Below, piece after piece: positions 8,927 through 17,562 of a stretch of DNA of 64,000 bases. Origin of the DNA: Lewinella sp. W8 (GTDB taxonomy: Bacteria; Bacteroidota; Bacteroidia; Chitinophagales; Saprospiraceae); contig NZ_SNAQ03000001.1 of NCBI RefSeq assembly GCF_004375085.3, positions 372,001-436,000 of the forward strand, given 5' to 3'. Every line of letters starts with the position of its first letter. Within the stretch, counting starts at the first letter, position 1. The position numbers were made by a program, and so were the translations under genes. The notes under the pieces were generated by a model that saw only the letters and a program-made list of their open reading frames with translations, made no database searches and was not told the DNA's origin.

Positions 8927-9954
8927 TTCCCGCCAAAAAAGGCACGGATGCCCGCTCCTCCGTTGATGCGTTTTGTGACGCCGTCATAGCCGACGTTTAC
9001 GTCAAGTGCTAAGCGATCGTTGAGATGGTACAGGACCCCGGCCTTTCCGTAGTACGAGACCTGATTAACCTGAAGATCTAGGGAAAATTCCTGGGGGACA
9101 TTCCCTAGCTCGATGTCCACGCGCTGTTCCAGGTATTCGTAGGTAATTCCGGCCGCCAAATAGGGCTGAAGCCGCTTTCCGCTGCGGAACAGGTATCGAC
9201 CTCCCAGGGAAGCACTTAGGTTCAGGTAGTCGCCTACGTAGCTGGGGGACTCCCGGCCAAGATCGGAGTAGTAAGCACCCAGCCGGGCTTCCAGCAGAAA
9301 GTTATCGGTAAGAAAGGTGCTGGCCTCGAAGGTGAGGTTGACGTCCTTGTAGTCAAAGGAGCCCAGGCTGCCCCAGGTGGCGTTGCCGAACCCAAGGTTG
9401 AGCATGGTCGTTCCTCGGGCTTTGCGGTAGTTTTCCCCATCCTTTTGTTCGGGATCACCTTCCCGCCCGAGCAGAACCAGCGTATTTAGCTGAAGGCTGA
9501 GCGCTCGGGGAAATTCGTTCTCTGCCGCCGTGTAGCGGAGCCCGGCATTCAGAACAATTCCCCGGGCGATTTCGTATTCGAGGCCCAATCCCGGACGGAT
9601 ACTCAGCGCACTTCCCGAATTAAAACGAAGAAGTCCTCCGATTTCCGCAAAATACCGCAAGCGGCCATCCGATGATCCGGGGAGATAATACCGGAGGTAG
9701 GGATTAACGTAGTTGTCGTTGAATTCCCAGTCTCCCCCGTCAACTTCACCAAACTGGAGGCTGGCACCGAGTAGCAATCGATCAGAGAGGAAATATCCCG
9801 CTTCGGCGTTGCTCCCCAGGAGGTCCCGGATACCGGGAGCACCCTGGTTAGTCGTGAAGCCCGTATTGGTATTGATTAGCCATTGTCCCCGGCGTTCCTG
9901 GGCAATCAATAAGGCAGGGAGAATGGCAAGGAGAAAGAGTAAGGCTTTTTGCAT
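8923..9954 (-). CDS. Outer membrane beta-barrel protein
   Basis: The ATG at 9954 gives a clean signal peptide (MQKALLFLLAILPALLIAQ) and a mature protein of about 324 residues. The longer frame would add an implausible cysteine-rich 26 residues. The mature part alternates polar and hydrophobic residues in typical porin-like strands (for example YLSDRLLLGASLQFGE, and LEYEIARGIVLNAGLRY). It ends INGGAGIRAFFGGN, a beta-signal-like C-terminus. The neighbouring 350-residue protein has the same general organisation and is on the same strand 111 bases upstream, so the two may be distant paralogues. No ligand or pathway can be assigned. Confidence 0.75.
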   Translation of the reverse strand: MQKALLFLLAILPALLIAQERRGQWLINTNTGFTTNQGAPGIRDLLGSNAEAGYFLSDRLLLGASLQFGEVDGGDWEFNDNYVNPYLRYYLPGSSDGRLRYFAEIGGLLRFNSGSALSIRPGLGLEYEIARGIVLNAGLRYTAAENEFPRALSLQLNTLVLLGREGDPEQKDGENYRKARGTTMLNLGFGNATWGSLGSFDYKDVNLTFEASTFLTDNFLLEARLGAYYSDLGRESPSYVGDYLNLSASLGGRYLFRSGKRLQPYLAAGITYEYLEQRVDIELGNVPQEFSLDLQVNQVSYYGKAGVLYHLNDRLALDVNVGYDGVTKRINGGAGIRAFFGGN

Positions 9955-10065
9955 GAGTTCAGGCTTTAGGTTGATGGTGCGCAACGCTCCAAACCAGCAA
10001 TCAGGTGGAGAAGGGCAGCACTTTGAATTCAATCTAATGAGCCTCTTTTCTGCGGGGCCGGTTGG

Positions 10066-11118
10066 TTACTCCGCCTGGCCACGCCCTCCAAAAAAGAACT
10101 GTAGCCCAATGCCCGCCCGCAGCAGGGTGGTTTCAAAACTGTTTTCGCCTAGTGGAATATTCAGGGATACGGAGGGGTCAAGGGCCAGGTTGTTCAGCAG
10201 GAAAAAAAGAAATCCGGCTTCCGGCATGAAGGAGACGTTGTTGTCCGAGAATTCCGTCGGAGTGCCGATGTTACCACTGCTGTTGAAGGAAATACGTTGG
10301 TAGCTGAACTTGCCACCGGCAAAGAATTGCGTCATTCTGCTTGTGGGGAAATGATACCGCAGGCCCAGGTCTGCACCGAGGGAACTGTTGTTAAACTCAA
10401 AGAAATCGCTCTTGTTGCTCCCCAGGGAGAAATTTACGCCCCCCAGTAGCATAACGGATTCACTCAGAAGGTATCCACCCCGAACCCCAAAGTTTCCGCT
10501 GATTAGCCGGGACCCGGACCCGGAAGGTCGAATATAAATCAGGTTGCCAAACTGTGGGTCCAGCATCAGTTGCCCCTGGCGCACCGGAATGCCCCTGGCA
10601 CCTGCGTCCGCGCCCAATTGATTCAGCAGGGCGTTCAGACCAAAAGTTAGCTGGGCGAGGTTACTGTCGTCGGGGATTATCCCATACTGCAATTTAAGCG
10701 TACCAAAAATTTGGGGAGCAAAGGGGATTTCCAGTCCTGCGGCCGGCCGCACGTCTAGTTGACTAAACCCATTGGTACCCACGCTGCCTACCCCCAGCTC
10801 CGCGAAGGCCGTCGGGGCTTTCGGCGATTTATTTACGAAGTACACCCGAGCAAAGGGTCGAATAAAGGAGGTGCCATTTACGTTTCCCTGGGCCGTGCCT
10901 ACGCCCGCCACCACGTCGGCTCCCACCAGGAAGCGATCGGCAAGAAATACACCCGACCCGGAAACCTGAGACTGCAGGGCCATCCCAAAGGGCTCAAATT
11001 GGGCGGTTAGCCCCACGGAGGAGGTGCCCCCCAGGTAGATCTGTCCTTTGGTGAACTGGGCATTTACCAGGGCACTGCCGCAAAGTAGAAGAGCAAAAAG
11101 AAGGGGAAAGCGTAACAT
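10066..11118 (-). CDS. Outer membrane beta-barrel protein
   Basis: This is a 350-residue protein with a signal peptide (MLRFPLLFALLLCGSALVNAQ). The mature part consists of amphipathic beta-strands and ends in LRAGIGLQFFFGGRGQAE. The motif pattern (ADRFLVGADVVAG, SESVMLLGGVNFSLG, YHFPTSRMTQFFAGGKFSYQ) is that of small porin-like barrels of Bacteroidota. It sits between the DUF4837 lipoprotein gene and the other barrel gene, all on the same strand. A perfect TAnnTTTG minus-7 box and a strong palindrome lie within 31 bases upstream of the ATG, so it probably has its own, possibly regulated, promoter. Confidence 0.75.
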   Translation of the reverse strand: MLRFPLLFALLLCGSALVNAQFTKGQIYLGGTSSVGLTAQFEPFGMALQSQVSGSGVFLADRFLVGADVVAGVGTAQGNVNGTSFIRPFARVYFVNKSPKAPTAFAELGVGSVGTNGFSQLDVRPAAGLEIPFAPQIFGTLKLQYGIIPDDSNLAQLTFGLNALLNQLGADAGARGIPVRQGQLMLDPQFGNLIYIRPSGSGSRLISGNFGVRGGYLLSESVMLLGGVNFSLGSNKSDFFEFNNSSLGADLGLRYHFPTSRMTQFFAGGKFSYQRISFNSSGNIGTPTEFSDNNVSFMPEAGFLFFLLNNLALDPSVSLNIPLGENSFETTLLRAGIGLQFFFGGRGQAE

Positions 11119-11125
11119 AGCGGGG

Positions 11126-11149
11126 TTTTTGGGGTAGACCCCAAAAATA
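11126..11149 (-). promoter_or_regulatory. Minus-7 box overlapped by a palindrome
   Basis: TTTTTGGGGT (11126-11135) is mirrored by ACCCCAAAAA (11138-11147) with two bases between them. On the minus strand TATTTTTG (11149-11142) matches the TAnnTTTG minus-7 consensus and shares seven bases with the palindrome. The ATG at 11118 is a short distance downstream. A protein binding the palindrome would cover the promoter of the 350-residue barrel gene. No TTG minus-33 box is evident. Confidence 0.45.
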
Positions 11150-11186
11150 CCTTCGAATGTTGGTGGGAAACGGAAAAACTACGGGC

Positions 11187-12275
11187 TTACTGAACTTCCG
11201 TAGTCCGCAGTACCTGGACCAACTGTTCGACCAGCTCCCGCTTTTTACGGCCGGGGGCCAGGACAAAGCCATCGATGAAAACCAGCTCCCGTTCCGCCTC
11301 ATTGTTGATGAGGTAGGATACGAACGGGCCGCCCAGGTAATCATTTTCAATTTCCCAGATTCCCCGGCCCTCCAGGGCAAACTGCCCGTTGAGTTCCATG
11401 GATTCGGTGAAGAGCGGCAGGTCCACGTCGTTTACCTTCATGTAGGTATCTTCCAGGGTGGTACTGATGTACTGCTTGCCCAGTTGATCCCGGATTTCCT
11501 TCAGGCCCTCCTTGGTCAGCTGGCCCTGGCTCTCGTAGGGGACGCGGGTGCCCATGATGTTGAGGCTTCCTCCCTGGGTTTCTTTCCGGAGCCACACAAA
11601 GTTCGGCTCGTCGATGGGCACCAGGCTGTAGCTGCCGGGAACGTCAAGGCGCGCGCCGATTTTCTGTTGTACGGTATCTCCGAGACCCCGGTTGATGCCC
11701 TCAAAGTAGGTGGTGATCCGGACGCGCTCCCGTTCCGCATCGGCCAGTCGCTTGACGACCGAGGGGTAGATGTTACTCATGCCGGCCAGCAATTCGGTTT
11801 CGTCTCGGCCCATCAGGTAGATGAGCTGCTGCCCGGTGGCCCACTTGTTTTTGGCCACGGCGGTGCCGAAACCTTCTTCCTTGACCTGGGAGATTTTGGC
11901 GTCGTTGAGGTCGTTGAGGACCATCTTCGTCGTCGGACTGTCCGCATCACTCAGGTCGGCCAGTACGATGTAATTCCGAAGCTCCTGGAAGGTGGGCTCT
12001 TCGGCCAGCTTACGGGGCTCAATGTGCCGGATGTCGAAGATGGGCTCCGGTTGGGGCAGGATGATGTAGGGAGACTCAAAGAAGAAAGCTACCGAGTCAC
12101 GGGCCTGCGACAACCAGAGGCTACTGTCGGCAATGACCGTCACGCTGTTGATGCTGCCAAAAGCCGACGGGGTCGGCTGCAGGGTGCGCTGCATATCATC
12201 GCTACAGGAGAAGAGCGTGACGGCCAGCAACAGGGCAGCAAAGTAAAGGGAGAACCGTTGGATCATAATATTCAT
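11187..12275 (-). CDS. DUF4837 family lipoprotein
   Basis: The ATG at 12275 (or a second at 12266) gives a lipoprotein signal ending LLAVTLFSCSDD, with the cysteine as lipid attachment site. The SDD after it resembles signals that send Bacteroidota lipoproteins to the cell surface, which is inference. The mature part (about 340 residues) matches the DUF4837 pattern, including SVTVIADSSLW near the N-terminus, NKWATGQQLIYLMG in the middle and EIENDYLGGPFVSYLINN near the end. Function is unknown; the family is almost restricted to Bacteroidota. It lies 86 bases downstream of the moxR gene and may be in its operon. Confidence 0.82.
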   Translation of the reverse strand: MNIMIQRFSLYFAALLLAVTLFSCSDDMQRTLQPTPSAFGSINSVTVIADSSLWLSQARDSVAFFFESPYIILPQPEPIFDIRHIEPRKLAEEPTFQELRNYIVLADLSDADSPTTKMVLNDLNDAKISQVKEEGFGTAVAKNKWATGQQLIYLMGRDETELLAGMSNIYPSVVKRLADAERERVRITTYFEGINRGLGDTVQQKIGARLDVPGSYSLVPIDEPNFVWLRKETQGGSLNIMGTRVPYESQGQLTKEGLKEIRDQLGKQYISTTLEDTYMKVNDVDLPLFTESMELNGQFALEGRGIWEIENDYLGGPFVSYLINNEAERELVFIDGFVLAPGRKKRELVEQLVQVLRTTEVQ

Positions 12276-12361
12276 GCTATACCTATAATAGAACAGATGA
12301 TTACCTGCCGGGTTCTGGCGGGCACTCAACGGAAAAGAAGTAACAAATAATGCGGAATCGG

Positions 12362-13333
12362 TTAGAAGAGGGCTTCAATGACGTGCTCTTCGGTGATGCC
12401 CTCCGCTTCGGCCTTGTAATTCCTCACAATCCGGTGGCGTAGGACGTACTTGGCAATGGCGCGAACGTCTTCAATGTCCGGGCTGTACTTGCCCATGATG
12501 GCCGCGTGGCACTTGGCCCCGAGGACCAGGTACTGGCTGGCCCGGGGACCGGCGCCCCAGCTGATGTAATCGTTGACCTCGCTGGTGGCACGCTCGGTGT
12601 TCGGGCGCGTCTTACTCGTCAGGCTGACGGCGTATTCCAGTACGTTGTCACTGATGGGGATTTTGCGCACCAGCTGCTGGAAGAACATGATTTCTTCTCC
12701 GGAGAGGATGTGCTTCAACTCGCTGACGGAAATCCCCGTGGTGCCCTTTACTACCGCAATTTCTTCTTCGTAGCGGGGGTAGTCGAGGGGAATGTTGAAC
12801 ATGAAGCGGTCCAACTGGGCTTCGGGCAGCGGGTAGGTACCCTCCTGCTCGATGGGGTTCTGGGTGGCCAGCACGAAGAAGGGTGCGGGCAGGGCATGAC
12901 GGTGACCGCTGACGGTCACCGAACGTTCCTGCATGGCCTCCAGCAGGGCCGCCTGCGTTTTGGGGGGCGTACGGTTGATCTCGTCGGCCAGCACGATGTT
13001 GGCGAACAGCGGACCGGGGTTGAAGGCAAATTTGCGGTCGTCCCCCAGAATCTCGGAGCCGGTGATGTCCGTAGGCATCAGGTCCGGGGTGAACTGAATC
13101 CGCTTGAATTCCAGGTCAAGCACTTCGGCAATGGTGGAAACCAGCAGGGTCTTGGCCAGTCCGGGAACCCCCACCAGCAGAGAGTGTCCGTTAGAGAAGA
13201 GAGAAATCAAAACGGCCTTCACCACTTCCTCCTGGCCAACGATGATTTTCCCAATCTCAGCGCGTAAGTCCTGATAGGCTTGGGCGAGGGCGTCAACGGC
13301 TTCTACGTCGGATTTGAAGTTAGGTACTGCCAT
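12362..13333 (-). CDS. MoxR family AAA+ ATPase
   Basis: This 323-residue cytoplasmic ATPase has the MoxR Walker A motif GVPGLAKT near residue 57, Walker B ADEINRTPPKTQAALLEAMQER near 118, and ATQNPIEQEGTYPLPEAQLDRF near 155. MoxR ATPases act as chaperones that assemble or activate other complexes, usually with VWA and DUF58 proteins encoded next door. Here no such partner is adjacent: downstream is a DUF4837 lipoprotein and upstream a convergently unrelated transporter gene on the same strand. The partner is thus elsewhere or unrecognised. Length and motifs are complete. Confidence 0.93.
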   Translation of the reverse strand: MAVPNFKSDVEAVDALAQAYQDLRAEIGKIIVGQEEVVKAVLISLFSNGHSLLVGVPGLAKTLLVSTIAEVLDLEFKRIQFTPDLMPTDITGSEILGDDRKFAFNPGPLFANIVLADEINRTPPKTQAALLEAMQERSVTVSGHRHALPAPFFVLATQNPIEQEGTYPLPEAQLDRFMFNIPLDYPRYEEEIAVVKGTTGISVSELKHILSGEEIMFFQQLVRKIPISDNVLEYAVSLTSKTRPNTERATSEVNDYISWGAGPRASQYLVLGAKCHAAIMGKYSPDIEDVRAIAKYVLRHRIVRNYKAEAEGITEEHVIEALF

Positions 13334-13506
13334 GGGAGTCGGGGGAATAGTTTGGGGTGAAAATGCTGAAATGAAACTAACGATGGAAGCGGGGGAATAA
13401 TTGGCCTGCCATCTGCTTTGCCTCGTTTAAGGCCTCCAAAAGTCGTTAAAATGTATGACTTGACAACATTGTTGCCGACAGAGAATGATTTCTTTACCCA
13501 AATGGA
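13334..13506. other. Intergenic region between BCCT gene and moxR
   Basis: This 173-base stretch is downstream of the BCCT gene and upstream of moxR, and is more A+T rich than its neighbours. It should hold the moxR promoter, but no clear TAnnTTTG box was found on the minus strand. No repeat was recognised. Confidence 0.35.
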
Positions 13507-14988
13507 TCATTTCTCCCGCCCGGAAAAGCTCCGGAACGATAGCCGCAGCAGCCCCAGGCCGGCCAGTATGATCAACAACATCGCGGGAAAACCACCCAGG
13601 GTGGAGATGAGCCGGATGCCGTCAATTCCTGCGTAGGCGACCAACGTCCAGGCCGTTAAGCCGATAATTCCTCCCCACAGGAATTTGAGGAACAGCGGCG
13701 CCTCCGGTTGGTCGGGGCGAATGTCGTTGACGCACAGCGCACTCATGGCCGAAACGTTGGAGTCCGCCGCCGTAACGTAGGACAGGAAGATGAGCAGCAC
13801 GAAGAAGTGAGGGGTGTACGCGGCCAGGGGCAGTCGGCCCAGCAACTCATAAATGGCCGCTTCCGGCCCCAATTCGGTTACCGCCCGTACGATGGGACCA
13901 CTTCCCCCGTCGGTAACGATGGCGATGGCACCGAAGGCAATCATCCAGAAGGCGCCAAACAGCGAGGTGTACACCAGGTTTACCCGGATGAATTGCCGGA
14001 CGGTGTACCCCAGCCCCAGACGCCCCAGAAAAAGGGCCGTGATGGGCGCCCAGGCGTACCAGTTGGCCCAGTAGAAACTGGTCCAGTCGTGCATCCAGGG
14101 GCGATCAATTCCCGGGTCCAGCCCCAGGTTCCGCGGCAGGAAGTTCGCCGCGTAGTCGACGCTGGCGGTGCCCGCCAGCTCCAGTGCTCCGAGGGTCGGT
14201 CCGGAGAAGAATACGAAGAAGGCCAGCATGATGAAGCCGACCACGTTCCAGTTCGACAGGATGCGAATGCCCCGCTGCAGCCCGGAGGCCGCAGAAATGC
14301 AGAAGGCCCCCACGATGAAGACCATGATGGCCGCCAGGGTAAGTGGACTGGGGGGCAGCCCCGTCCCCCCGGCCAGCGACAGGGCGCCCGTGCCGAGGCT
14401 GGCCGACATGCCCGCCACCAGGGCGAACAGGCAAATGGCGTCGATGCCGATCCCCCCGTAGCCGGTTATCGCGCGACCGAAAAGCGGCTCGATCAGGGCA
14501 CTGAGGGCAAAGGGCTGTTTCCGGTTGTAGTAGGCAATGGCGAAGATCAGGCCCGCCAGGGTGTACATGGCGTAGGGCGTGATGGTCCAGTGCAGAAAAA
14601 GGGTGGACAGGGCAAAAACCTTGGGGGCATCCGCTCCCGCCGCGGGCGTGCCACTCAAATGATACATCGGCTCGGCGATACCCCAGAACAGGATGCCGGT
14701 AGCGACCGTCGTACACACCGTCACCGCAAACCAGCGCCAGGGAGAAAGCAGCGGCACGGCCCCCTTACCCCCAATGACCAGACGGCCGAGCGGACTGAAG
14801 TAGACCACCGTGACCACCACGACGCAACCGAAAATGGACCAGTTGAAGAGCCAGTCAAAGTGCTCCAGCACCCAGACACTCCACCCACGGGCCCGGGCCA
14901 CCAGGGCGGCCGGGTCGTCGAGGGCCAGCACGGCACAACAGACGAGGGGAATGATGGGCGTGAGGATGACCGGGAGGCGAAGTTTCAT
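13507..14988 (-). CDS. BCCT family osmolyte transporter
   Basis: This 493-residue inner membrane protein has about 12 hydrophobic segments. It carries the family signature HDWTSFYWANWYAWAP near residue 303 and the substrate-site region LHWTITPYAMYTL near 134. BCCT carriers take up betaine, choline, carnitine or related quaternary amines with sodium or protons. This fits a marine, salt-exposed organism, but the exact substrate cannot be read. The C-terminal tail is short, so the osmosensing tail known from BetP appears to be missing. It is transcribed alone or with moxR downstream, 173 bases away. Confidence 0.92.
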   Translation of the reverse strand: MKLRLPVILTPIIPLVCCAVLALDDPAALVARARGWSVWVLEHFDWLFNWSIFGCVVVVTVVYFSPLGRLVIGGKGAVPLLSPWRWFAVTVCTTVATGILFWGIAEPMYHLSGTPAAGADAPKVFALSTLFLHWTITPYAMYTLAGLIFAIAYYNRKQPFALSALIEPLFGRAITGYGGIGIDAICLFALVAGMSASLGTGALSLAGGTGLPPSPLTLAAIMVFIVGAFCISAASGLQRGIRILSNWNVVGFIMLAFFVFFSGPTLGALELAGTASVDYAANFLPRNLGLDPGIDRPWMHDWTSFYWANWYAWAPITALFLGRLGLGYTVRQFIRVNLVYTSLFGAFWMIAFGAIAIVTDGGSGPIVRAVTELGPEAAIYELLGRLPLAAYTPHFFVLLIFLSYVTAADSNVSAMSALCVNDIRPDQPEAPLFLKFLWGGIIGLTAWTLVAYAGIDGIRLISTLGGFPAMLLIILAGLGLLRLSFRSFSGREK

Positions 14989-15021
14989 GCCCCAAAGGTA
15001 GTGGGCGGGGCTACAGTTCCG

Positions 15022-15783
15022 TTACTCATCATTACTGCACGGCCAGACCCACTCACTCAGCGGGTAGCGCGGACCGGAGAAATTAAAGTGCCACCACTCG
15101 GTGCGGATGGTGAGGAAACCCTCGGCGATCATGGCCTCCTGGAAGAGCTTGCGGTTGGCCAGTACACTGTCCGGCAGCGCAGTGGTCGTCGTGTAGGCGG
15201 CTTCTCCGAAATAATCGTAGCCGGTGCCCATGTCCAGCTCACTACTGTCCGCCAGTCGCACCACCGTCAGGTCCGCCGCGGCTCCCCGGCTGTGGAGGCT
15301 GCCCCGGGCGGGATTGGCCACGTAGCGGGGGTCGGGCAGCACGTCCCACAACCGTTGCTGGTACGGACCGGGGCGGTAGCAGTCGAACATCTTCAGCCCC
15401 AGGCCCCTTTCCCGGAGCCGCTCCTGCACCCGCAGCAGGGCCTGACCCACCTTGGGGCGGTAGAAGCAGCGGCCGCAATCGTAGATTACCCGCTCCATGA
15501 AGTTGCTGTCCGTAGCGTAGCGCAGGTCGAGCAGGATCGTCGGGTCATGCCGCGTGATTTCCATCCATTCGGTGGTGTCGTAGTCAATCGGTGGGGGAGG
15601 TGCCGGGGCGGGCAGGGTGTCCATGGGAAAGCCCCGTTGAAGGCTTGGGGGCGAAGATTCCGGGTTGGGCAACTCGATGTTCTCGTCGGATTTTTCGGTG
15701 GGCGACGGTGCGCAGGTGCAGAGCAATCCGGTCAGTAGCAGCGTGATTACCGGAATGGCAGGCAGGAAAACGGAAGTATTCAT
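15022..15783 (-). CDS. VanX-type D-Ala-D-Ala dipeptidase, M15 lipoprotein
   Basis: From the ATG at 15783 the protein has 253 residues and starts with a lipoprotein signal (LLLTGLLCTCAP). The zinc dipeptidase signatures are present: the SxHxxGxAxD motif as SLHSRGAAAD and the second zinc-ligand motif ExWH as TEWWHFNF near the C-terminus. VanX/DdpX enzymes hydrolyse D-alanyl-D-alanine. In the envelope this fits peptidoglycan turnover and amino acid recovery rather than vancomycin resistance, as no vanH or vanA neighbour exists. The signal-peptide codons contain a near-perfect match to a dispersed intergenic repeat (15700-15720). It is divergent from the GH20 gene, which also concerns amino-sugar polymers. 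Confidence 0.9.
   Translation of the reverse strand: MNTSVFLPAIPVITLLLTGLLCTCAPSPTEKSDENIELPNPESSPPSLQRGFPMDTLPAPAPPPPIDYDTTEWMEITRHDPTILLDLRYATDSNFMERVIYDCGRCFYRPKVGQALLRVQERLRERGLGLKMFDCYRPGPYQQRLWDVLPDPRYVANPARGSLHSRGAAADLTVVRLADSSELDMGTGYDYFGEAAYTTTTALPDSVLANRKLFQEAMIAEGFLTIRTEWWHFNFSGPRYPLSEWVWPCSNDE
15700..15720 (+). repeat. Dispersed repeat copy inside a coding sequence
   Basis: GGGCGACGG-T-GCGCAGGTGCA lies on the plus strand within the lipoprotein-signal codons of the M15 peptidase gene. It differs at one base of 21 from the intergenic copy at 59000-59020 and at two from 41329-41349. On the coding strand it specifies the lipobox region CTCAPSP. Confidence 0.4.
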
Positions 15784-15912
15784 CCCTCGGGGGTATTTGA
15801 AATCGTTCCGGTAAGGTAAGCTGTCGGCCCGACTTGCGTACACTCCCCGTGGCCGGTATCTTGGCTGCCCGTGGGCCCGGCCATCGGCCGGGGTGGATCA
15901 AAACTAAAAGCT

Positions 15913-17415
15913 ATGTCGACTCCCAAGATTTTTCTGCTGCTGCTCGTTTGCGGCCTGTTTGTTGCCTGTGGCCAGGACGGACCACCACCGCCTCCGGCGA
16001 TGGCTCCCCTCTCCGATATGCCCCTGATTCCCCTGCCGGTGGAGATGGCCGACGCCGAGGGTGCCCTGTTCATTGACCTGGACGCCCCCTCGGAGTGGTC
16101 GGAAGAAACGATCGACGCCCGCGCCCTGGCCTACCTGCGGGAGAATTTGCCGGCCACGGGTTTCCCCCTCACCACCGAAATTGATGCAAGCCTGGAACTT
16201 CCCGCGGGCAGCTACCTGCTCAACGTTCGGCCCGATGGGGTGAGCATCAGTGCCGCCGACGCCGATGGCGTCCTCAACGGAGCCATCACCCTGGAACAGG
16301 TCATGGCCTTCGCCGGAGACTCCGAACGGGGCATCTTCCTACCCTGCGGTACGATCACGGACATGCCGCGCTTCGCTTATCGGGGCTTCATGCTGGACGT
16401 GGCCCGTCACTTCATGGGCATGGATACCCTCAAGGCTACCATTGACCGCATCGCCCGCTACAAGGTCAATTTCCTGCACCTGCACCTGACCGACGACCAG
16501 GGCTGGCGCATCGAAATCAAGAGCTGGCCCAAACTCACCGAAGTGGGCGGTCTTACGGAAGTCGACGGTACCCCCGGCGGGTTCTACACCCAGGAGGAAT
16601 ACCGGGAAATAATCGATTACGCGGCGGCCCGCGGGATGACCGTGGTGCCCGAAGTGGATATGCCGGGCCACACCAATGCGGCTATCGTTGCCTACCCCGA
16701 ACTCAACGGCACGGACAAGCCGGCCAAACCCCACTTTGGTACCGAAGTAGGTTTCAGCACTTTCAATACGGATAGTGACCTCACCTACCAGTTCATTGAC
16801 GACGTGGTGCGGGAAATCGCCGAGATGACCCCCGGACCCTACTTCCACATCGGGGGAGACGAGAGCCACGTAACGGACCACGAAGATTACGTCCGCTTCA
16901 TCAACGAAGTCCAGCAGATCGTTGAACGGCACAACAAGCAGAACGTGGGCTGGGACGAAGTGGCCTCTTCCAACCTGGCGAACGGAACCGTGGTGCAACT
17001 CTGGGCCCACCCGGAATACGCCCTCAGGGCCAAGCAGAACGGCAACCAGGTGCTGATGAGTCCCGCCAACCGGACGTACCTCGACATGCAATACGACAGC
17101 ACTTCCCGCATCGGACTGCACTGGGCCGCCTACATTGAAGTGGATTCGGCTTACCTCTGGGACCCGGCCGCCATCGCCGAGGGCGTGGAAGATGCCGATA
17201 TTCTCGGCGTGGAAGCTCCGCTGTGGTCCGAAACGGTACGCTCCCTGGAAGATATTGACTACCTGGTCTTCCCAAGACTTCCGGCGCTGGCGGAAGTTGC
17301 CTGGACGCCCCAGCGGCAGCGGGAGTGGGAAGACTTCAAGCGCCGACTGGCCGCCCACCAGGAATGGCTCAAGAGCATGGGTATTGGTACATACGATACC
17401 CGGGTGCTCAAATAA
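15913..17415 (+). CDS. GH20 beta-N-acetylhexosaminidase lipoprotein
   Basis: The ATG at 15913 gives a 500-residue protein with a lipoprotein signal (LLLLVCGLFVACGQD). An N-terminal GH20b-like domain is followed by the (beta/alpha)8 catalytic domain with YRGFMLDVARHFMG near 155, HLHLTDDQGWRIEIKSWPKL near 190, and the catalytic Asp-Glu pair in HIGGDES near 315. These enzymes release terminal N-acetylglucosamine or N-acetylgalactosamine by substrate-assisted catalysis. In the envelope it could act on chitin oligomers, glycans or peptidoglycan fragments. The presence of MurQ, a D-Ala-D-Ala dipeptidase and PIG-L deacetylase genes in the window is consistent with amino-sugar use, but they are not one operon. 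Confidence 0.95.
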   Translation: MSTPKIFLLLLVCGLFVACGQDGPPPPPAMAPLSDMPLIPLPVEMADAEGALFIDLDAPSEWSEETIDARALAYLRENLPATGFPLTTEIDASLELPAGSYLLNVRPDGVSISAADADGVLNGAITLEQVMAFAGDSERGIFLPCGTITDMPRFAYRGFMLDVARHFMGMDTLKATIDRIARYKVNFLHLHLTDDQGWRIEIKSWPKLTEVGGLTEVDGTPGGFYTQEEYREIIDYAAARGMTVVPEVDMPGHTNAAIVAYPELNGTDKPAKPHFGTEVGFSTFNTDSDLTYQFIDDVVREIAEMTPGPYFHIGGDESHVTDHEDYVRFINEVQQIVERHNKQNVGWDEVASSNLANGTVVQLWAHPEYALRAKQNGNQVLMSPANRTYLDMQYDSTSRIGLHWAAYIEVDSAYLWDPAAIAEGVEDADILGVEAPLWSETVRSLEDIDYLVFPRLPALAEVAWTPQRQREWEDFKRRLAAHQEWLKSMGIGTYDTRVLK

Positions 17416-17439
17416 GCGCACGGCCGCTGGGTACATCTT

Positions 17440-17473
17440 GGCACCTGCGGTAACGCCATAAGATTCTTCCGCC
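17440..17473 (-). repeat. Dispersed intergenic repeat, copy 2
   Basis: GGCACCTGCGGTAACGCC followed by ATAAGATTCTTCC resembles the copy at 23208-23236 (GGCACCTGCGGTGATCGC followed by AAAATTCTTTTC) and the core at 32465-32482. It lies in the 147-base gap between the GH20 and alpha/beta hydrolase genes. Both orientations of the core GCAGGTGCC are used in the window. Confidence 0.5.
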
Positions 17474-17562
17474 AGCTACGGGTATTTCCCGGGAAGGATT
17501 GTGACCCCCGTGCTTTCTTTTCCGTCCTACCCTCAGACTCATCAACCCTGAAACACATTTCG

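Noticed and set aside
13708-15738. A 676-codon open frame on the plus strand across the BCCT gene and M15 gene
   Set aside because: It is antisense to two well-supported genes, has no family resemblance, and is rich in Gly/Arg/Pro/Gln as expected when a G+C-rich gene is read in the wrong frame.
15022-15783. VanX-type dipeptidase as vancomycin resistance gene
   Set aside because: No vanH, vanA, vanR or vanS homologue is adjacent; housekeeping wall turnover is the simpler reading.
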